Below, piece after piece: positions 26,329 through 34,746 of a stretch of 64,000 bases of DNA. Location: contig JANQPF010000027.1 of the NCBI GenBank assembly GCA_028285415.1, positions 1 through 64,000 of the forward strand. Reading direction: 5' to 3'. The position numbers and the translations under genes were made by a program. The DNA comes from Pseudomonadales bacterium. GTDB taxonomy: Bacteria > Pseudomonadota > Gammaproteobacteria > Pseudomonadales > Azotimanducaceae. The notes below the pieces were generated by a model, which had not been told where the DNA came from, did no database searches, and worked only from the letters and a program-made list of their open reading frames with translations. The stretch's first letter is position 1. The number at the start of each line of letters is the position of its first letter.

Positions 26329-26928
26329 TCAATCAGCCAGCTCGAAAGTAATGCGGTTACGCACGCCGGCCACGTCGATGGCGGCGCCGTTGACCACTTT
26401 CGGCTTGTATTTGAACTTGAGTGCGGCGTTGATTGCTGCCCGGTCGAAGATGCCGGGCGGTTTTGCTTCTATGACCACCGGATCGCGCACGGCGCCGGTT
26501 TTGGTGACGATGAACTCGAGGAGGACGTAACCCTCAATGCCTCGAGTCTGCGCGCGCCGGGGATACACGGGCGCCACCTTGACGATGGGCAGGTATTCCC
26601 CGTCGGAACTGAATCCCCCGCCACCCACATCGAGGTCCACATTGACGTCTACCGCACCGATGTCGACACCCGTAGACACGTCAGACGAATCAAACGTGGG
26701 CTTCGGCATGTCCGGTGGCGGCTCGTCCGGCGGTGGTGGCGGCTTGGGTTTGCGTTGTTTGGTCTGAATTTCTTCGTCGTCGGTGAGACGAACCATGTCG
26801 AGGAGCTTACCTTTTACCCCTTCATCGATGTTGGCTTCGTCATTGGCAATGACGGCCTGCATGATGAGGAAGAGCAGAAAGGTGACGATGGCTCCGAGAC
26901 CAACTCCGATGGCGTAGCGTACGATCAT
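26329..26928 (-). CDS. tonB: TonB2-type energy transducer
   Basis: A periplasm-spanning protein that passes proton-motive energy from ExbB/ExbD to outer-membrane receptors. It has 199 residues: an N-terminal membrane anchor (YAIGVGLGAIVTFLLFLIMQAVI), a short Pro/Lys linker (KPKPPPPPDEPPPDMPKP) and a C-terminal TonB domain with YPRRAQTRGIEGYVLLEFIV and AAINAALKFKYKPKVVNG. The short length and the anchor sequence match the TonB2 subclass. It is flanked by exbD upstream and the TPR gene downstream. Confidence 0.93.
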   Translation of the reverse strand: MIVRYAIGVGLGAIVTFLLFLIMQAVIANDEANIDEGVKGKLLDMVRLTDDEEIQTKQRKPKPPPPPDEPPPDMPKPTFDSSDVSTGVDIGAVDVNVDLDVGGGGFSSDGEYLPIVKVAPVYPRRAQTRGIEGYVLLEFIVTKTGAVRDPVVIEAKPPGIFDRAAINAALKFKYKPKVVNGAAIDVAGVRNRITFELAD

Positions 26929-26952
26929 GACAATAACCCTAGCTTTCGCTTC

Positions 26953-27363
26953 CTAGTTCTTTTCCGTCGAGATTGCGACTTCACGCAATCCCGCCGCCCT
27001 GGCCGCGTTCAACACAACCATGAGTTTTTCGTTGGTGGATTCTCTGTCCGCCTGGATGACGAGCCCCCCTTTCGGGTTCTCCGCGTGCAGCTTCTCGATG
27101 TGTGCACGTACGGTACCCGGATCGACCCGCTTCTTGTCGATCCAGATCTCACCGTTCGGGCTGATGGCAATCAGCATGCTGACCGTGGGCTTCTGCTCCG
27201 CCGTCAGCGCATCGGGACGCAGCACCTGGATGCCCGCCTGCTTGATGAACGTGGCCGTCACGATGAAGAAAATCAGCATGATGAACACGACGTCCAGCAT
27301 CGGGGTCAGGTTGATGTCTGCGTCTTCGTCGCCTGAGCCGCGTCTTCGGGATTTCATGCGCAT
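26953..27363 (-). CDS. exbD: ExbD-type biopolymer transport protein (TonB2 cluster)
   Basis: An inner-membrane proton-channel partner of ExbB. It has 136 residues with one transmembrane helix carrying the conserved Asp (INLTPMLDVVFIMLIFFIVTATF), the proton-handling residue, and a periplasmic domain that binds TonB. A GGAG ribosome site is present before ATG 27363. It lies between exbB (13 bp gap) and tonB (24 bp gap). It belongs to the TonB2-type operon, distinct from the other exbD at 58.7 kb. Confidence 0.94.
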   Translation of the reverse strand: MRMKSRRRGSGDEDADINLTPMLDVVFIMLIFFIVTATFIKQAGIQVLRPDALTAEQKPTVSMLIAISPNGEIWIDKKRVDPGTVRAHIEKLHAENPKGGLVIQADRESTNEKLMVVLNAARAAGLREVAISTEKN

Positions 27364-27376
27364 ACGTGCGTGCTCC

Positions 27377-27895
27377 TTAGTGGTCCAGGGTCAGGTGGTC
27401 TTCGAAAAGCTCTATTTCGTAGTCCACCTTGCGCCGCAGCCAGGTGCTGCCGACCAGGCCTGACAGCGAAGCAATCATACCCGACATGGTCGGAATGGTT
27501 GCCATCGATACGCCGGCTGCCATGGAGCGGGCGTTACCACCCTGGGTCGCCATGGCGTCAAACACCGCGATCATGCCCGTTACCGTGCCAAGCAGACCGA
27601 ACAACGGGCATAGTGCCACGCAGGTCTGAATGATAGGCAACGATCCTGTTATACGATCCGACGCGTCGGAAATCATGGCCTCGCGAACCTGATGAGCGCT
27701 CCAGGAAGTGCGCTCATCGCGACCCTCCCAGCGTTCGGTGGATTCGCGCACTAACGACTTGTGCTCGGTGTAGAAAAACCAGAAGCGCTCGAAGATCAGC
27801 GTCCACATCAGAAACGTGATCAGCGCAATCAGCCAGAGCACGTCACCGCCCATTTCCATGAAGCGGATAATTGCAAGATAAGCGTCGCCTAACAT
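27377..27895 (-). CDS. exbB: ExbB-type proton channel protein (TonB2 cluster)
   Basis: A MotA/TolQ/ExbB-family inner-membrane protein of 172 residues, the short ExbB2 form. Three hydrophobic segments are visible: VLWLIALITFLMWTLIFERFWFF, then LPIIQTCVALCPLFGLLGTVTGMI and MATIPTMSGMIASLSGLVGS. GLLGTVTGMI is the family signature. It forms the proton channel with ExbD encoded next to it, and energises TonB. It is preceded by the larger TtpC-like gene, another family member. Confidence 0.94.
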   Translation of the reverse strand: MLGDAYLAIIRFMEMGGDVLWLIALITFLMWTLIFERFWFFYTEHKSLVRESTERWEGRDERTSWSAHQVREAMISDASDRITGSLPIIQTCVALCPLFGLLGTVTGMIAVFDAMATQGGNARSMAAGVSMATIPTMSGMIASLSGLVGSTWLRRKVDYEIELFEDHLTLDH

Positions 27896-27952
27896 CTAAC
27901 GGCTACTCCTTAAACTGTCTGCATCAACTGCCTGCAAGAACAGATCAGCCGC

Positions 27953-29416
27953 TTAACCCAGCGGCTGACCTGATTTCTCTGCGTGATCGGCAATGATGCC
28001 TGCACTCTGCTCTTCGATGACGTGGATGACGGACTTGGAGCGCGCGTTGACGAGCGCATGCAGCAGCGTGGTCGGAATGGCCACACAAAGACCCAGTACC
28101 GTTGTCATCAACGCCTTGGAAATACCGCTGGCCATCGTCTTCGGATCACCTGCGCCGAACAGGGTAATGGCCTGGAAGGTTTCGATCATGCCGATAACCG
28201 TTCCAAGCAGGCCCGTGAGCGGTGCAACAACCGAGATCACCTGGATCAGCGTGATATTCCTTGTCAACCTGGGTGTCTCCCCAAGTATCGCCTCGCCCAG
28301 CTTCAGCTCCAGCGTCTCCACGTCGACGTCTTTGTTTTCGTCGTAAACCTTGAGCACGCGTCCCAGCGGGTTGTCGTCGCTCGGCGTCGGATTCTTGCGC
28401 TGGGAGTTGACCTTGGCGCCAACCATGGACAGCGTGAGCAGACGCTCGAGAGCAAGCAGCACACCAATCACGCCGCCGAGGATGATGATGGCGCCGACGG
28501 TGCCGCCCTGACCGTCACAGAACGGCAGGTAACATTCGGCAACCGCGCCGAAGGAGCCCACCTGCTCACCCAGCGTGGCCGCCTGAATCAGGAGGGCCAG
28601 TAGTGAGCCGCGCAGCGGGTCGATGGAGAATTCGACGATTTCGCCAGGAGCGGCAGTCTGCACGGCCTCCGCGGTGTCGACGTGACGTCCCGTGGGCTGA
28701 CGTGCCAGCTCGATGATGGCCTGGGTGTCAGGGTCCCACTGCAGGTACTCTCCTTCGCCGAGGAGCGCGTAGGAGCCAACGCGGACAATGTCGGTGTTGA
28801 CCTTGTCACCGGAAAGCTTGGTGATCGTGCCCGGGAACTTGGACACTTTGCCGGACTCGGTCATCTCACGCTGCAGCTCGAACCACAGCTCTTCCATCTC
28901 GTTGATGGTTGCCAGCTGGCTGGCCGTGCCCATCTTCTTGGCAAGGTCACCAAGCCAGTCGCCGCGGTTGGGGTACTGCGAGCTGATCAGCGACGCTTCG
29001 AACAGACCCCGGGTATCACCCGCAACCTGCTGCAATACGCCGAAGAGCTCGCGCAGGCTGCCGAGCCGCTTGTCGAGCTGCTCGGTCAGGTCACCAATGC
29101 GGATTTCGTTCTCTTCGAACTGTGTCTCCAGACGGTCGGAGCGGCGTTCCTCGCGGGTGCGCTCGGCTTCCGCATCGTTCAGCAGTCTCTGCTGATTGTC
29201 TTTTTCCTGCGTGAAACGGCGCTCGCGGGCGGTGTGCTCACGCGATTCGACCACGCGGCGGTCTTCGACGTTCTGCAGCAGCTCGTCCAGCGAATTGGCT
29301 TCGTTGACCACGAGATCGTTCGCCGCCGTCGGTGCCGCCTCTTCTGCAATCGCCTGAGGGGCAAGCGCCAGCAACGCGGCCAGCAGTAGTGTTTTTGACT
29401 TCATTATGATTCTCAC
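27953..29416 (-). CDS. TtpC-like MotA/TolQ/ExbB-family protein
   Basis: A 487-residue inner-membrane protein. It has a signal peptide (LLLAALLALAPQAIAEE), a long coiled coil (about 30-125), a soluble region, and a C-terminal ExbB-like domain with GLLGTVIGMIETFQAI. In Vibrio the TtpC protein of this architecture is required for TonB2 but not TonB1. GTG 29416 has GGAGG 7 bp upstream and overlaps the DUF3450 stop by 4 bp, so it is favoured over ATG 29404. It acts with the downstream exbB, exbD, tonB and TPR genes. Confidence 0.88.
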   Translation of the reverse strand: MRIIMKSKTLLLAALLALAPQAIAEEAAPTAANDLVVNEANSLDELLQNVEDRRVVESREHTARERRFTQEKDNQQRLLNDAEAERTREERRSDRLETQFEENEIRIGDLTEQLDKRLGSLRELFGVLQQVAGDTRGLFEASLISSQYPNRGDWLGDLAKKMGTASQLATINEMEELWFELQREMTESGKVSKFPGTITKLSGDKVNTDIVRVGSYALLGEGEYLQWDPDTQAIIELARQPTGRHVDTAEAVQTAAPGEIVEFSIDPLRGSLLALLIQAATLGEQVGSFGAVAECYLPFCDGQGGTVGAIIILGGVIGVLLALERLLTLSMVGAKVNSQRKNPTPSDDNPLGRVLKVYDENKDVDVETLELKLGEAILGETPRLTRNITLIQVISVVAPLTGLLGTVIGMIETFQAITLFGAGDPKTMASGISKALMTTVLGLCVAIPTTLLHALVNARSKSVIHVIEEQSAGIIADHAEKSGQPLG

Positions 29417-30204
29417 TGTGCTGCCTCCGCGCCGTGTACGGGAATGCTGAACATGTCCTGAGTGGCCTGCTGACGGGCCATGCGGATACCCTGGCGGATC
29501 GACGCCTGGTAGTCGTCGGATACGGCTTCGTAAGCGCCGGTACCTTTGTTGTACATGCCGGTCTCTTCACCATCGGGCGTCTGGTAGACGAGTGCAACGC
29601 GCCCGACTTTCAGGATGTCGACTTTGCGCTCGGTGCCGTCAATGACAATCGTGTCCCCGTACGTTTCCATGGTGCGGCCGTATTCGTTCTCGATCTGATA
29701 GGCACGTAGCACCTGAGAGAACTTCTCCGACACCGCAACGTCGGCGCGGTCCATCATCTCACGCAGCCGCTCGATGCGCTCGTTGCGCTCTTTCAACAGG
29801 AAAGGCATGTCGAGGCCGACGAACTGCTCCAGACCGTCGATCATGCGCAGCATCAGCGGCGTGATCTGCCGCTCGATGACCGTCACCTCGTCGATGGACG
29901 AGGTCAGCTGCGTCATTTCCTCTTCCTGATTGGAAATCTGCTTTTCGAGCTGCCGGTTATAGACACGCAAGCCCTCGATCTCCTTGAGCACCGTCTTGTA
30001 CTCATTGAGCAGCTTTCGCGTTTCTTCGGTCAGCGCATCAATTTTAGCCTGTGACCTCGTCGCGGCCTGATTCATCCTTTCAGCAACCTGAAAGATGTCA
30101 TTCAGCGTCGTGGCATTTGCCTGGGTGCCGAGCACCAGCGCAAACAAGCCGGCCAACACTGGAACAAGCCTTAAGGTAGTGAGCCTCTGCATAAGATTTT
30201 TCAT
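29413..30204 (-). CDS. DUF3450 periplasmic coiled-coil protein
   Basis: A 263-residue protein with a signal peptide ending near TQANA. It has long coiled coils (about 35-120, for example EETRKLLNEYKTVLKEIEGLRVYNRQLEKQI) and the C-terminal segment DGTERKVDILKVGRVALVYQTPDG typical of the DUF3450 family. Members of this family sit at the head of TonB2-type operons in marine Gammaproteobacteria. The function is unknown; a role in the periplasmic part of the complex is likely by context. ATG 30204 has AGGAAG 5 bp upstream. The operon promoter must lie in the gap upstream. Confidence 0.88.
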   Translation of the reverse strand: MKNLMQRLTTLRLVPVLAGLFALVLGTQANATTLNDIFQVAERMNQAATRSQAKIDALTEETRKLLNEYKTVLKEIEGLRVYNRQLEKQISNQEEEMTQLTSSIDEVTVIERQITPLMLRMIDGLEQFVGLDMPFLLKERNERIERLREMMDRADVAVSEKFSQVLRAYQIENEYGRTMETYGDTIVIDGTERKVDILKVGRVALVYQTPDGEETGMYNKGTGAYEAVSDDYQASIRQGIRMARQQATQDMFSIPVHGAEAAQ

Positions 30205-30548
30205 TACAACTTCCTACTGGAAAGATCCGTTCTTACGTGCCTTTTGCAACATATCTAGAAGCAGCCCGTGTGCCTCAACGCACAGACTGCGACAGATAAC
30301 GCTTGCGGCAAGTTTCTTTTATTTGGCCCGCTTACCTTCTACCGCTGATCTACCTCTGGTTTCCCATGGGTAGTCCCTCGATACCCTGGCTTGCGGCCTT
30401 ATGGCCCAAGCTGATTCTGGTGGTTCAGAACAGCCCGGGCACACAACGGGTGAAGTATGATTCGCCCGCCCCATTCCGTTTTCGAAGGATCAACAAACCC
30501 CCCATAGATGTCAAGCACGCAGCTTGCTGATATGTAAACACTGTTGCG
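30205..30548. other. Intergenic region upstream of the TonB2-type operon
   Basis: 344 bp between the DUF3450 start and the stop of the next minus-strand gene. It must carry the promoter of the six-gene operon. I looked for an iron-repressor (Fur) 19-bp palindrome and do not see one. No coding frame looks convincing. Confidence 0.4.
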
Positions 30549-30818
30549 CTAACCCGGCGCCGCCGTATTGGGCTGATCGAGTATCCGGCGAACCGATTCC
30601 TGCGACGCCTCCTGCTGTGCCTTCCAGACGCTGCGCTTCTGACACACGCGCTGTCGCATATGACTGCCGGTGACCTTGATCCGCTTGCACAAGACTTTGT
30701 CTTCCTTGACCTCGACGGCCTCACGCGCGGGTGTGTCCTGCGGGTTGTCATCCGCCGTTTCCGCGAGGGCGGCGAACGGCAGGCAGCTGAGCAGGCAAAC
30801 GCTGATCAAGTAACGCAT
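30549..30818 (-). CDS. Small secreted protein of unknown function
   Basis: An 89-residue product with a signal peptide (MRYLISVCLLSCLPFAALAE). The mature part holds CKRIKVTGSHMRQRVCQKR, two cysteines 14 apart in a basic segment, then a helical end. Proteins with the pattern CKRxxxTGSxxxxRVC recur as small exported proteins in Gammaproteobacteria, but I know no function. The start codon shares one base with the stop codon of the dienelactone hydrolase gene, so the two are translationally coupled. Confidence 0.7.
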   Translation of the reverse strand: MRYLISVCLLSCLPFAALAETADDNPQDTPAREAVEVKEDKVLCKRIKVTGSHMRQRVCQKRSVWKAQQEASQESVRRILDQPNTAAPG

Positions 30819-31492
30819 CAGCCTGCGAGGTTCGCTGCAAAGTGCTCGAGCGTGCGCGCCTTTGCCGTTGCCGCAGCGGTGGCGTCGTAGCTCGCCCGAT
30901 GATCACAGTTGAAACCGTGATCGGCGTTGTACACATGGACCGGGGTGTCCGGCTGGGCAGCTTTGACCGCGTCGACGTCCGACATGGGGATGTGCGCATC
31001 GAGCTCGCCGAAGTGCATGATGACCGGGCACTTGGGGGTCTTTTCCATCTGACCGGCCACGCCGCCACCATAGTAGGAACTCGCCGCCGCGACGCCGTCC
31101 AGATCGCACGCGCTCAACCACGTCAGCAGTCCGCCGAAACAGTAGCCCACGACGCCGACCTTACCCTCGGCCGATGCGTGATTGATTGCGGTCTGAATGT
31201 CACCAAGCGCAGTGGCGAGATCGAGCTGCTGGAACGCAAGGTCAATCCCCCGACCCATGTCCGCTTCTTCATAACCGAGCTCAATGTCCCGCTCGATGCG
31301 ATCGAAGATCTTCGGGGCAATCGCAAAGTACCCATCCGCCGCGTAGCCGTCGGTGACTTCCCTGATGTGCTGATTGACGCCGAAAATCTCCTGGATGACG
31401 ACCACCGCGCCCTTGGCGGCGCCTGCAGGTGTTGCGACGTAGGCGCCGAGCTCGAAGCCGTCGCTGGCCGCTAGTGTGATGTTCTCGCCCAT
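30818..31492 (-). CDS. Dienelactone hydrolase family protein
   Basis: An alpha/beta-hydrolase of 224 residues. The nucleophile is Cys in GVVGYCFGGLL, the acid is Asp in ELDAHIPM and the base is His in YNADHGFNCDHR, the Cys-Asp-His triad of dienelactone hydrolases. In aromatic degradation this class opens dienelactones, but most genomic copies have unknown substrates, and no catechol-pathway genes lie nearby. GGAGG precedes ATG 31492. It is transcribed divergently from phoB with a 183-bp shared intergenic region. Confidence 0.88.
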   Translation of the reverse strand: MGENITLAASDGFELGAYVATPAGAAKGAVVVIQEIFGVNQHIREVTDGYAADGYFAIAPKIFDRIERDIELGYEEADMGRGIDLAFQQLDLATALGDIQTAINHASAEGKVGVVGYCFGGLLTWLSACDLDGVAAASSYYGGGVAGQMEKTPKCPVIMHFGELDAHIPMSDVDAVKAAQPDTPVHVYNADHGFNCDHRASYDATAAATAKARTLEHFAANLAG

Positions 31493-31601
31493 GGGGGCCT
31501 CCCTCCGTGCTGATCAAGAAAATCCACCCTAATGCGCGCCTCGAGCCAGAGCAAGACCCGGGCTGAACGGCAGATGGTTTTGCATTACAATTTTTGGCGT
31601 T

Positions 31602-31619
31602 ACGTCACTCAAATGTCAT
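31602..31619 (+). promoter_or_regulatory. Pho box upstream of phoB
   Basis: Two PhoB half-sites acgtcac and atgtcat separated by tcaa, close to the consensus CTGTCAT-N4-CTGTCAT. It is 56 bp before the phoB start, in the position that replaces the -35 element of a Pho promoter. This predicts phoB autoregulation. Confidence 0.7.
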
Positions 31620-31675
31620 AAACGCAGGCTCTAATGCCGACTCGTTAACACCACCCGACGCAGACCGCATCGCAC

Positions 31676-32359
31676 ATGGCGACACCCATACTTGTAGTCG
31701 AAGACGAGCCCGAGATTCGCGAGCTTCTTGCATTCACCCTGTCCAGAGCCAGCTATGACGTTGTCGAAGCGGAATCCTCTGAACAGGCGCTGCAGCTGTT
31801 GGACAGGGGCATCCCGGAACTGGCAATCATCGACTGGATGCTGCCCAACATGAGCGGCGTCGATCTTGCGCGGCGCCTGCGCCGCGACGAGCTCACTCAA
31901 TCCATGCCGATCATCATGCTGACCGCGCGCGGCGAGGAAGCGGACAAGTTGCGCAGCTTTGAGTCGGGCGTGGACGACTACGTCACCAAGCCGTTTTCGC
32001 CGCGAGAATTGCTCGCCAGAATCAAGGCGTTGCTGCGCCGTTCCGGCGCGCCTGCAGACAACATTCTGGAAAGCGGTGGGATCCGTCTGGATCTGAACAG
32101 TCACCGGGTCACCATCGAGGGTGAGCTCGTGCACGTGGGGCCAACCGAGTATCGCCTCCTCGAGCTCCTGATGCGCCATCCGGATCGCGCATTCGATCGC
32201 AGCCAGCTCCTCGATCGGGTCTGGGGACGTAGTGTCTATGTGGAGGAGCGCACCGTCGACGTGCACGTATTGCGCCTGCGCAAAGTGCTGCAGCCGTTCA
32301 AGCTCCAGCATCTCATTCAGACCGTGCGTGGCGTCGGCTACCGGTTCTCACCGCAGTAA
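31676..32359 (+). CDS. phoB: Phosphate regulon response regulator PhoB
   Basis: An OmpR-family activator of the phosphate-starvation regulon, including pst. It has 227 residues: a receiver domain with acidic residues D10/E11, phosphorylation site D53 (IIDWMLPNMSG) and K in TKPF, then a winged-helix DNA-binding domain (HVGPTEYRLLELLMRHPDRAFDRSQLL, SVYVEERTVDVHVLRLRKVLQ). RTVDVHVLRLRKVL is the DNA-recognition helix of PhoB. The usual partner phoR does not follow; a small convergent gene does. A Pho box is upstream. Confidence 0.93.
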   Translation: MATPILVVEDEPEIRELLAFTLSRASYDVVEAESSEQALQLLDRGIPELAIIDWMLPNMSGVDLARRLRRDELTQSMPIIMLTARGEEADKLRSFESGVDDYVTKPFSPRELLARIKALLRRSGAPADNILESGGIRLDLNSHRVTIEGELVHVGPTEYRLLELLMRHPDRAFDRSQLLDRVWGRSVYVEERTVDVHVLRLRKVLQPFKLQHLIQTVRGVGYRFSPQ

Positions 32360-32370
32360 CCGGTTCCCAA

Positions 32371-32574
32371 TCAGCCACCCGGCTCGCGGTGCAGATCGTC
32401 GCGCTCGTCGAGCGCGGCGAAGTGCACGAAGGTTGCAAACAGTGCGCCACCCATTGCGTACGGCCACGGCGCGAATATCGCAATCAGCAGCACCGCTGAC
32501 CACAGACCGCACAGCACGCGCCAGAGGCGGCGCCTGCCCTGTTGAGAACGAGATCCTGATTCAGCAAGTGGCAT
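32371..32574 (-). CDS. Small membrane protein of unknown function
   Basis: A 67-residue product. A basic segment RSQQGRRRLWRVLC is followed by two short hydrophobic stretches, LWSAVLLIAIFAPWPYA and GGALFATFVHFAAL, so it probably sits in the inner membrane. ATG 32574 has GGAG about 8 bp upstream. A TTG start at 32598 is possible but poorer. It is convergent with phoB (11 bp between the stops) and occupies the place where phoR would be expected. No family is recognised. Confidence 0.55.
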   Translation of the reverse strand: MPLAESGSRSQQGRRRLWRVLCGLWSAVLLIAIFAPWPYAMGGALFATFVHFAALDERDDLHREPGG

Positions 32575-32684
32575 ATCGGTTCTCCAATGGTTTCGCAAAC
32601 GACGGTTGCGGAAACGACTACTGGGCTTTTGCCAAGCAACCTTCCTTGACCCTATAGTCTCGCCTTTCGTGAACGGAGACGACG

Positions 32685-33335
32685 TTGTCAGATTCTATAT
32701 CGGCCATCTTGTGGGATTTTGGAGGGGTCATTACGACCAGTCCGTTCGAGGCGTTCAACGTGCTCGAGGACAGCCTCGGCGCGCCGCGTGACTTTATCCG
32801 CGGCATCAATGCCACGAACCCGGAAACCAACGCCTGGGCGCAGTTCGAATCCAATGCCATATCGCTGGACGAGTTTGATGCGCGCTTTGCCGAGGAATCT
32901 GCGGCGCGCGGCCACCGGATACCCGGACGCGACGTCATCGCCCGTCTGAGCGGAGACGTCCGCCCGCGCATGGTCGAAGTGCTGAAACACTGCAAGCGCC
33001 ATTTCAAGATTGCCTGCATCACCAACAACGTGAAGGCTGGCGAAGGCCCGGGAATGAGCCGCAGTACCGCCAAAGCCGCCGCCATTGCCGACGTCATGTC
33101 GCTGTTTGATCTTGTCGTCGAATCGAGCGTCGAGGGTATCCGCAAGCCGAATCCGGACATTTATACGCTGACCTGCGAGCGCCTGGGCGTTGCGACCCGC
33201 GGCGCGGTGTTTCTCGACGATCTGGGGATCAACCTCAAACCCGCCGCGGCGCTCGGCATGCACACCATCAAAGTTCTGAATGAAGAGCAGGCAATCACCG
33301 ACCTGAGCAAAGTCACCGGCTTAGAGTTCGCTTAA
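32685..33335 (+). CDS. HAD-superfamily (IA) hydrolase
   Basis: A 216-residue phosphatase-type protein. The nucleophile motif LWDFGGVITTSPFEAF is followed by ACITNNV (motif II), the motif III lysine in GIRKPNPDIY and FLDDLGINLKPAAALG (motif IV). This is close to the phosphatase domain fused to epoxide hydrolase in mammals. The physiological substrate is unknown. It starts at TTG 32685 with a GGAG site a few bases upstream. Its last 15 bases overlap the convergent PfkB-family kinase gene. Confidence 0.88.
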   Translation: MSDSISAILWDFGGVITTSPFEAFNVLEDSLGAPRDFIRGINATNPETNAWAQFESNAISLDEFDARFAEESAARGHRIPGRDVIARLSGDVRPRMVEVLKHCKRHFKIACITNNVKAGEGPGMSRSTAKAAAIADVMSLFDLVVESSVEGIRKPNPDIYTLTCERLGVATRGAVFLDDLGINLKPAAALGMHTIKVLNEEQAITDLSKVTGLEFA

Positions 33336-34247
33336 CGGCGCGCTCAAGGTAGCGCGCTCCAACATGTCTGCAACCGCCGCTGCATTCGGAATAGAGGGCG
33401 CTGCACCCTCCCGGGTCACGGCAAGCGCACCGGCGGCGCTCGCCTTCGGCAACGCCTCGGAGATGCTTGCACCGCTGACCAGACCAGCCATGAGATAACC
33501 GACAAAGGCGTCCCCCGCCGCGGTTTCGTCCACTGGCTGGACGGAGTATGCGCCCATCTGCTGGCGCGCCTGACTCGCCGCATCGTAGAAGCACAGCCCG
33601 TCTTTGCCCCTGGTCATCACGATGCTGACATGGGGATACCGATCGATGAGCGCGTCGAACGCCTGTGCGGATTCCGCGGTCCGTGCCAGAGCGCAGGCTT
33701 CGGGTTCGTTGGCGATGAGGAGGCTCAGCGCGTCTATGGGGTAATCGTGAATCCGCTCATCAGGCGGTGCCAGGTTGAAGGCAACCTTTGCGCCGGCGTC
33801 CGCCGCCGCCCGCATGGCCGTGCCTACGTCGTTGGTTTCGTTCTGCAGGAGCACCCAGTCACCCGCTTCGAGGGCGCCGAGCATCGTGTCGAGCAGACTC
33901 CCGGGCAGGTTGCGGTTACTGCCACCGCTGATCACAATTGCGTTCTGTCCTGCGTTGTCTACCTGGATGACCGCATGGCCGGACGGCCCGGGGAGGCGTA
34001 GCACACCCGTCACATCGACGTCCTGGGATCGGAGTATGTCGAGCAACATGTCACCGTCCTCACCGACGGCGCCGAAGTGCATGACGCTTGCACCGGCGAG
34101 CGCTGCGGCCAGAGACTGGTTGAGCCCCTTGCCGCCGGCAAATACCTGCCGCTCCGTGCTGGCAATGGTTTCGCCCGCTCCCGCCAGCGCGGGTACACCG
34201 TACACGAGATCGATACACAGCGACCCGAGGTTGAGGAGCCTGGCCAT
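33321..34247 (-). CDS. Ribokinase-like PfkB-family carbohydrate kinase
   Basis: A 308-residue sugar or nucleoside kinase. GGKGLNQSLAAALAGA and GAVGEDGDG-type motifs at the N-terminus bind the sugar. The C-terminal anion-hole motif is DETAAGDAFVGYLMAGL, where the usual GAGD reads AAGD and the last Asp is the catalytic base. The whole matches ribokinase but the exact sugar cannot be read. It lies 17 bp downstream of the molybdenum-hydroxylase small-subunit gene in the same direction, which suggests co-transcription with a purine, nucleoside or aldehyde pathway. Confidence 0.88.
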   Translation of the reverse strand: MARLLNLGSLCIDLVYGVPALAGAGETIASTERQVFAGGKGLNQSLAAALAGASVMHFGAVGEDGDMLLDILRSQDVDVTGVLRLPGPSGHAVIQVDNAGQNAIVISGGSNRNLPGSLLDTMLGALEAGDWVLLQNETNDVGTAMRAAADAGAKVAFNLAPPDERIHDYPIDALSLLIANEPEACALARTAESAQAFDALIDRYPHVSIVMTRGKDGLCFYDAASQARQQMGAYSVQPVDETAAGDAFVGYLMAGLVSGASISEALPKASAAGALAVTREGAAPSIPNAAAVADMLERATLSAPLSEL

Positions 34248-34264
34248 GCCTCAGCAGATCCGTT

Positions 34265-34741
34265 CTATGCCGGATGTGCCAACGTCTTGGCGGCGTCCTG
34301 CACGGCTCGAATGATCTTGTCGTACCCCGTGCAGCGGCAGAGATTTCCGGCCAGCCAGTAGCGGATGGTCGTCTCGTCCGGGTCGGGGTGTTTCTCCAGA
34401 AGCGCTTTGGCCGCAACGACAATCCCCGGAGTACAGATGCCACACTGCAGCGCTGCGTGCTCGAGGATGGCGGTCTGGACCGGATGCAGCTCCTCGCCGG
34501 CAACGCCTTCGATGGTTTCGATGTCCTTGCCAGCGGCTTCCGCGCCGAGCATGAGGCAGGAGCAGATGAGCCGGCCGTCCACGAGCACCGAACAGGCGCC
34601 GCAGTCCCCGGTTGCACACCCTTCTTTGGTGCCCGTTAGACCAAGCTCGTCGCGCAGGACCTCCAGTATGGTCTGATTGGGCTCGCACAGGAACTCCTGC
34701 GTCTGGCCGTTGATACGACTCGTTACGTGTACTTTGGCCAT
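34265..34741 (-). CDS. (2Fe-2S)-binding subunit of a molybdenum hydroxylase
   Basis: The small subunit (CoxS/XdhC-type) of the xanthine dehydrogenase/aldehyde oxidase family, 158 residues. It has four cysteines for the plant-type cluster (GCATGDCGACSVLVDGRLICSC) and four for the second cluster (QCGICTPG and NLCRCTGYDKI). It passes electrons from the molybdenum centre to FAD. It follows the FAD subunit by 5 bp. The catalytic large subunit is not in this cluster. Confidence 0.92.
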   Translation of the reverse strand: MAKVHVTSRINGQTQEFLCEPNQTILEVLRDELGLTGTKEGCATGDCGACSVLVDGRLICSCLMLGAEAAGKDIETIEGVAGEELHPVQTAILEHAALQCGICTPGIVVAAKALLEKHPDPDETTIRYWLAGNLCRCTGYDKIIRAVQDAAKTLAHPA

Positions 34742-34746
34742 GGTTC

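Noticed and set aside
24613-27336. 907-codon open frame on the plus strand
   Set aside because: It is antisense to ribE, the TPR gene, tonB and exbD, all with strong motifs. It has no recognisable domain.
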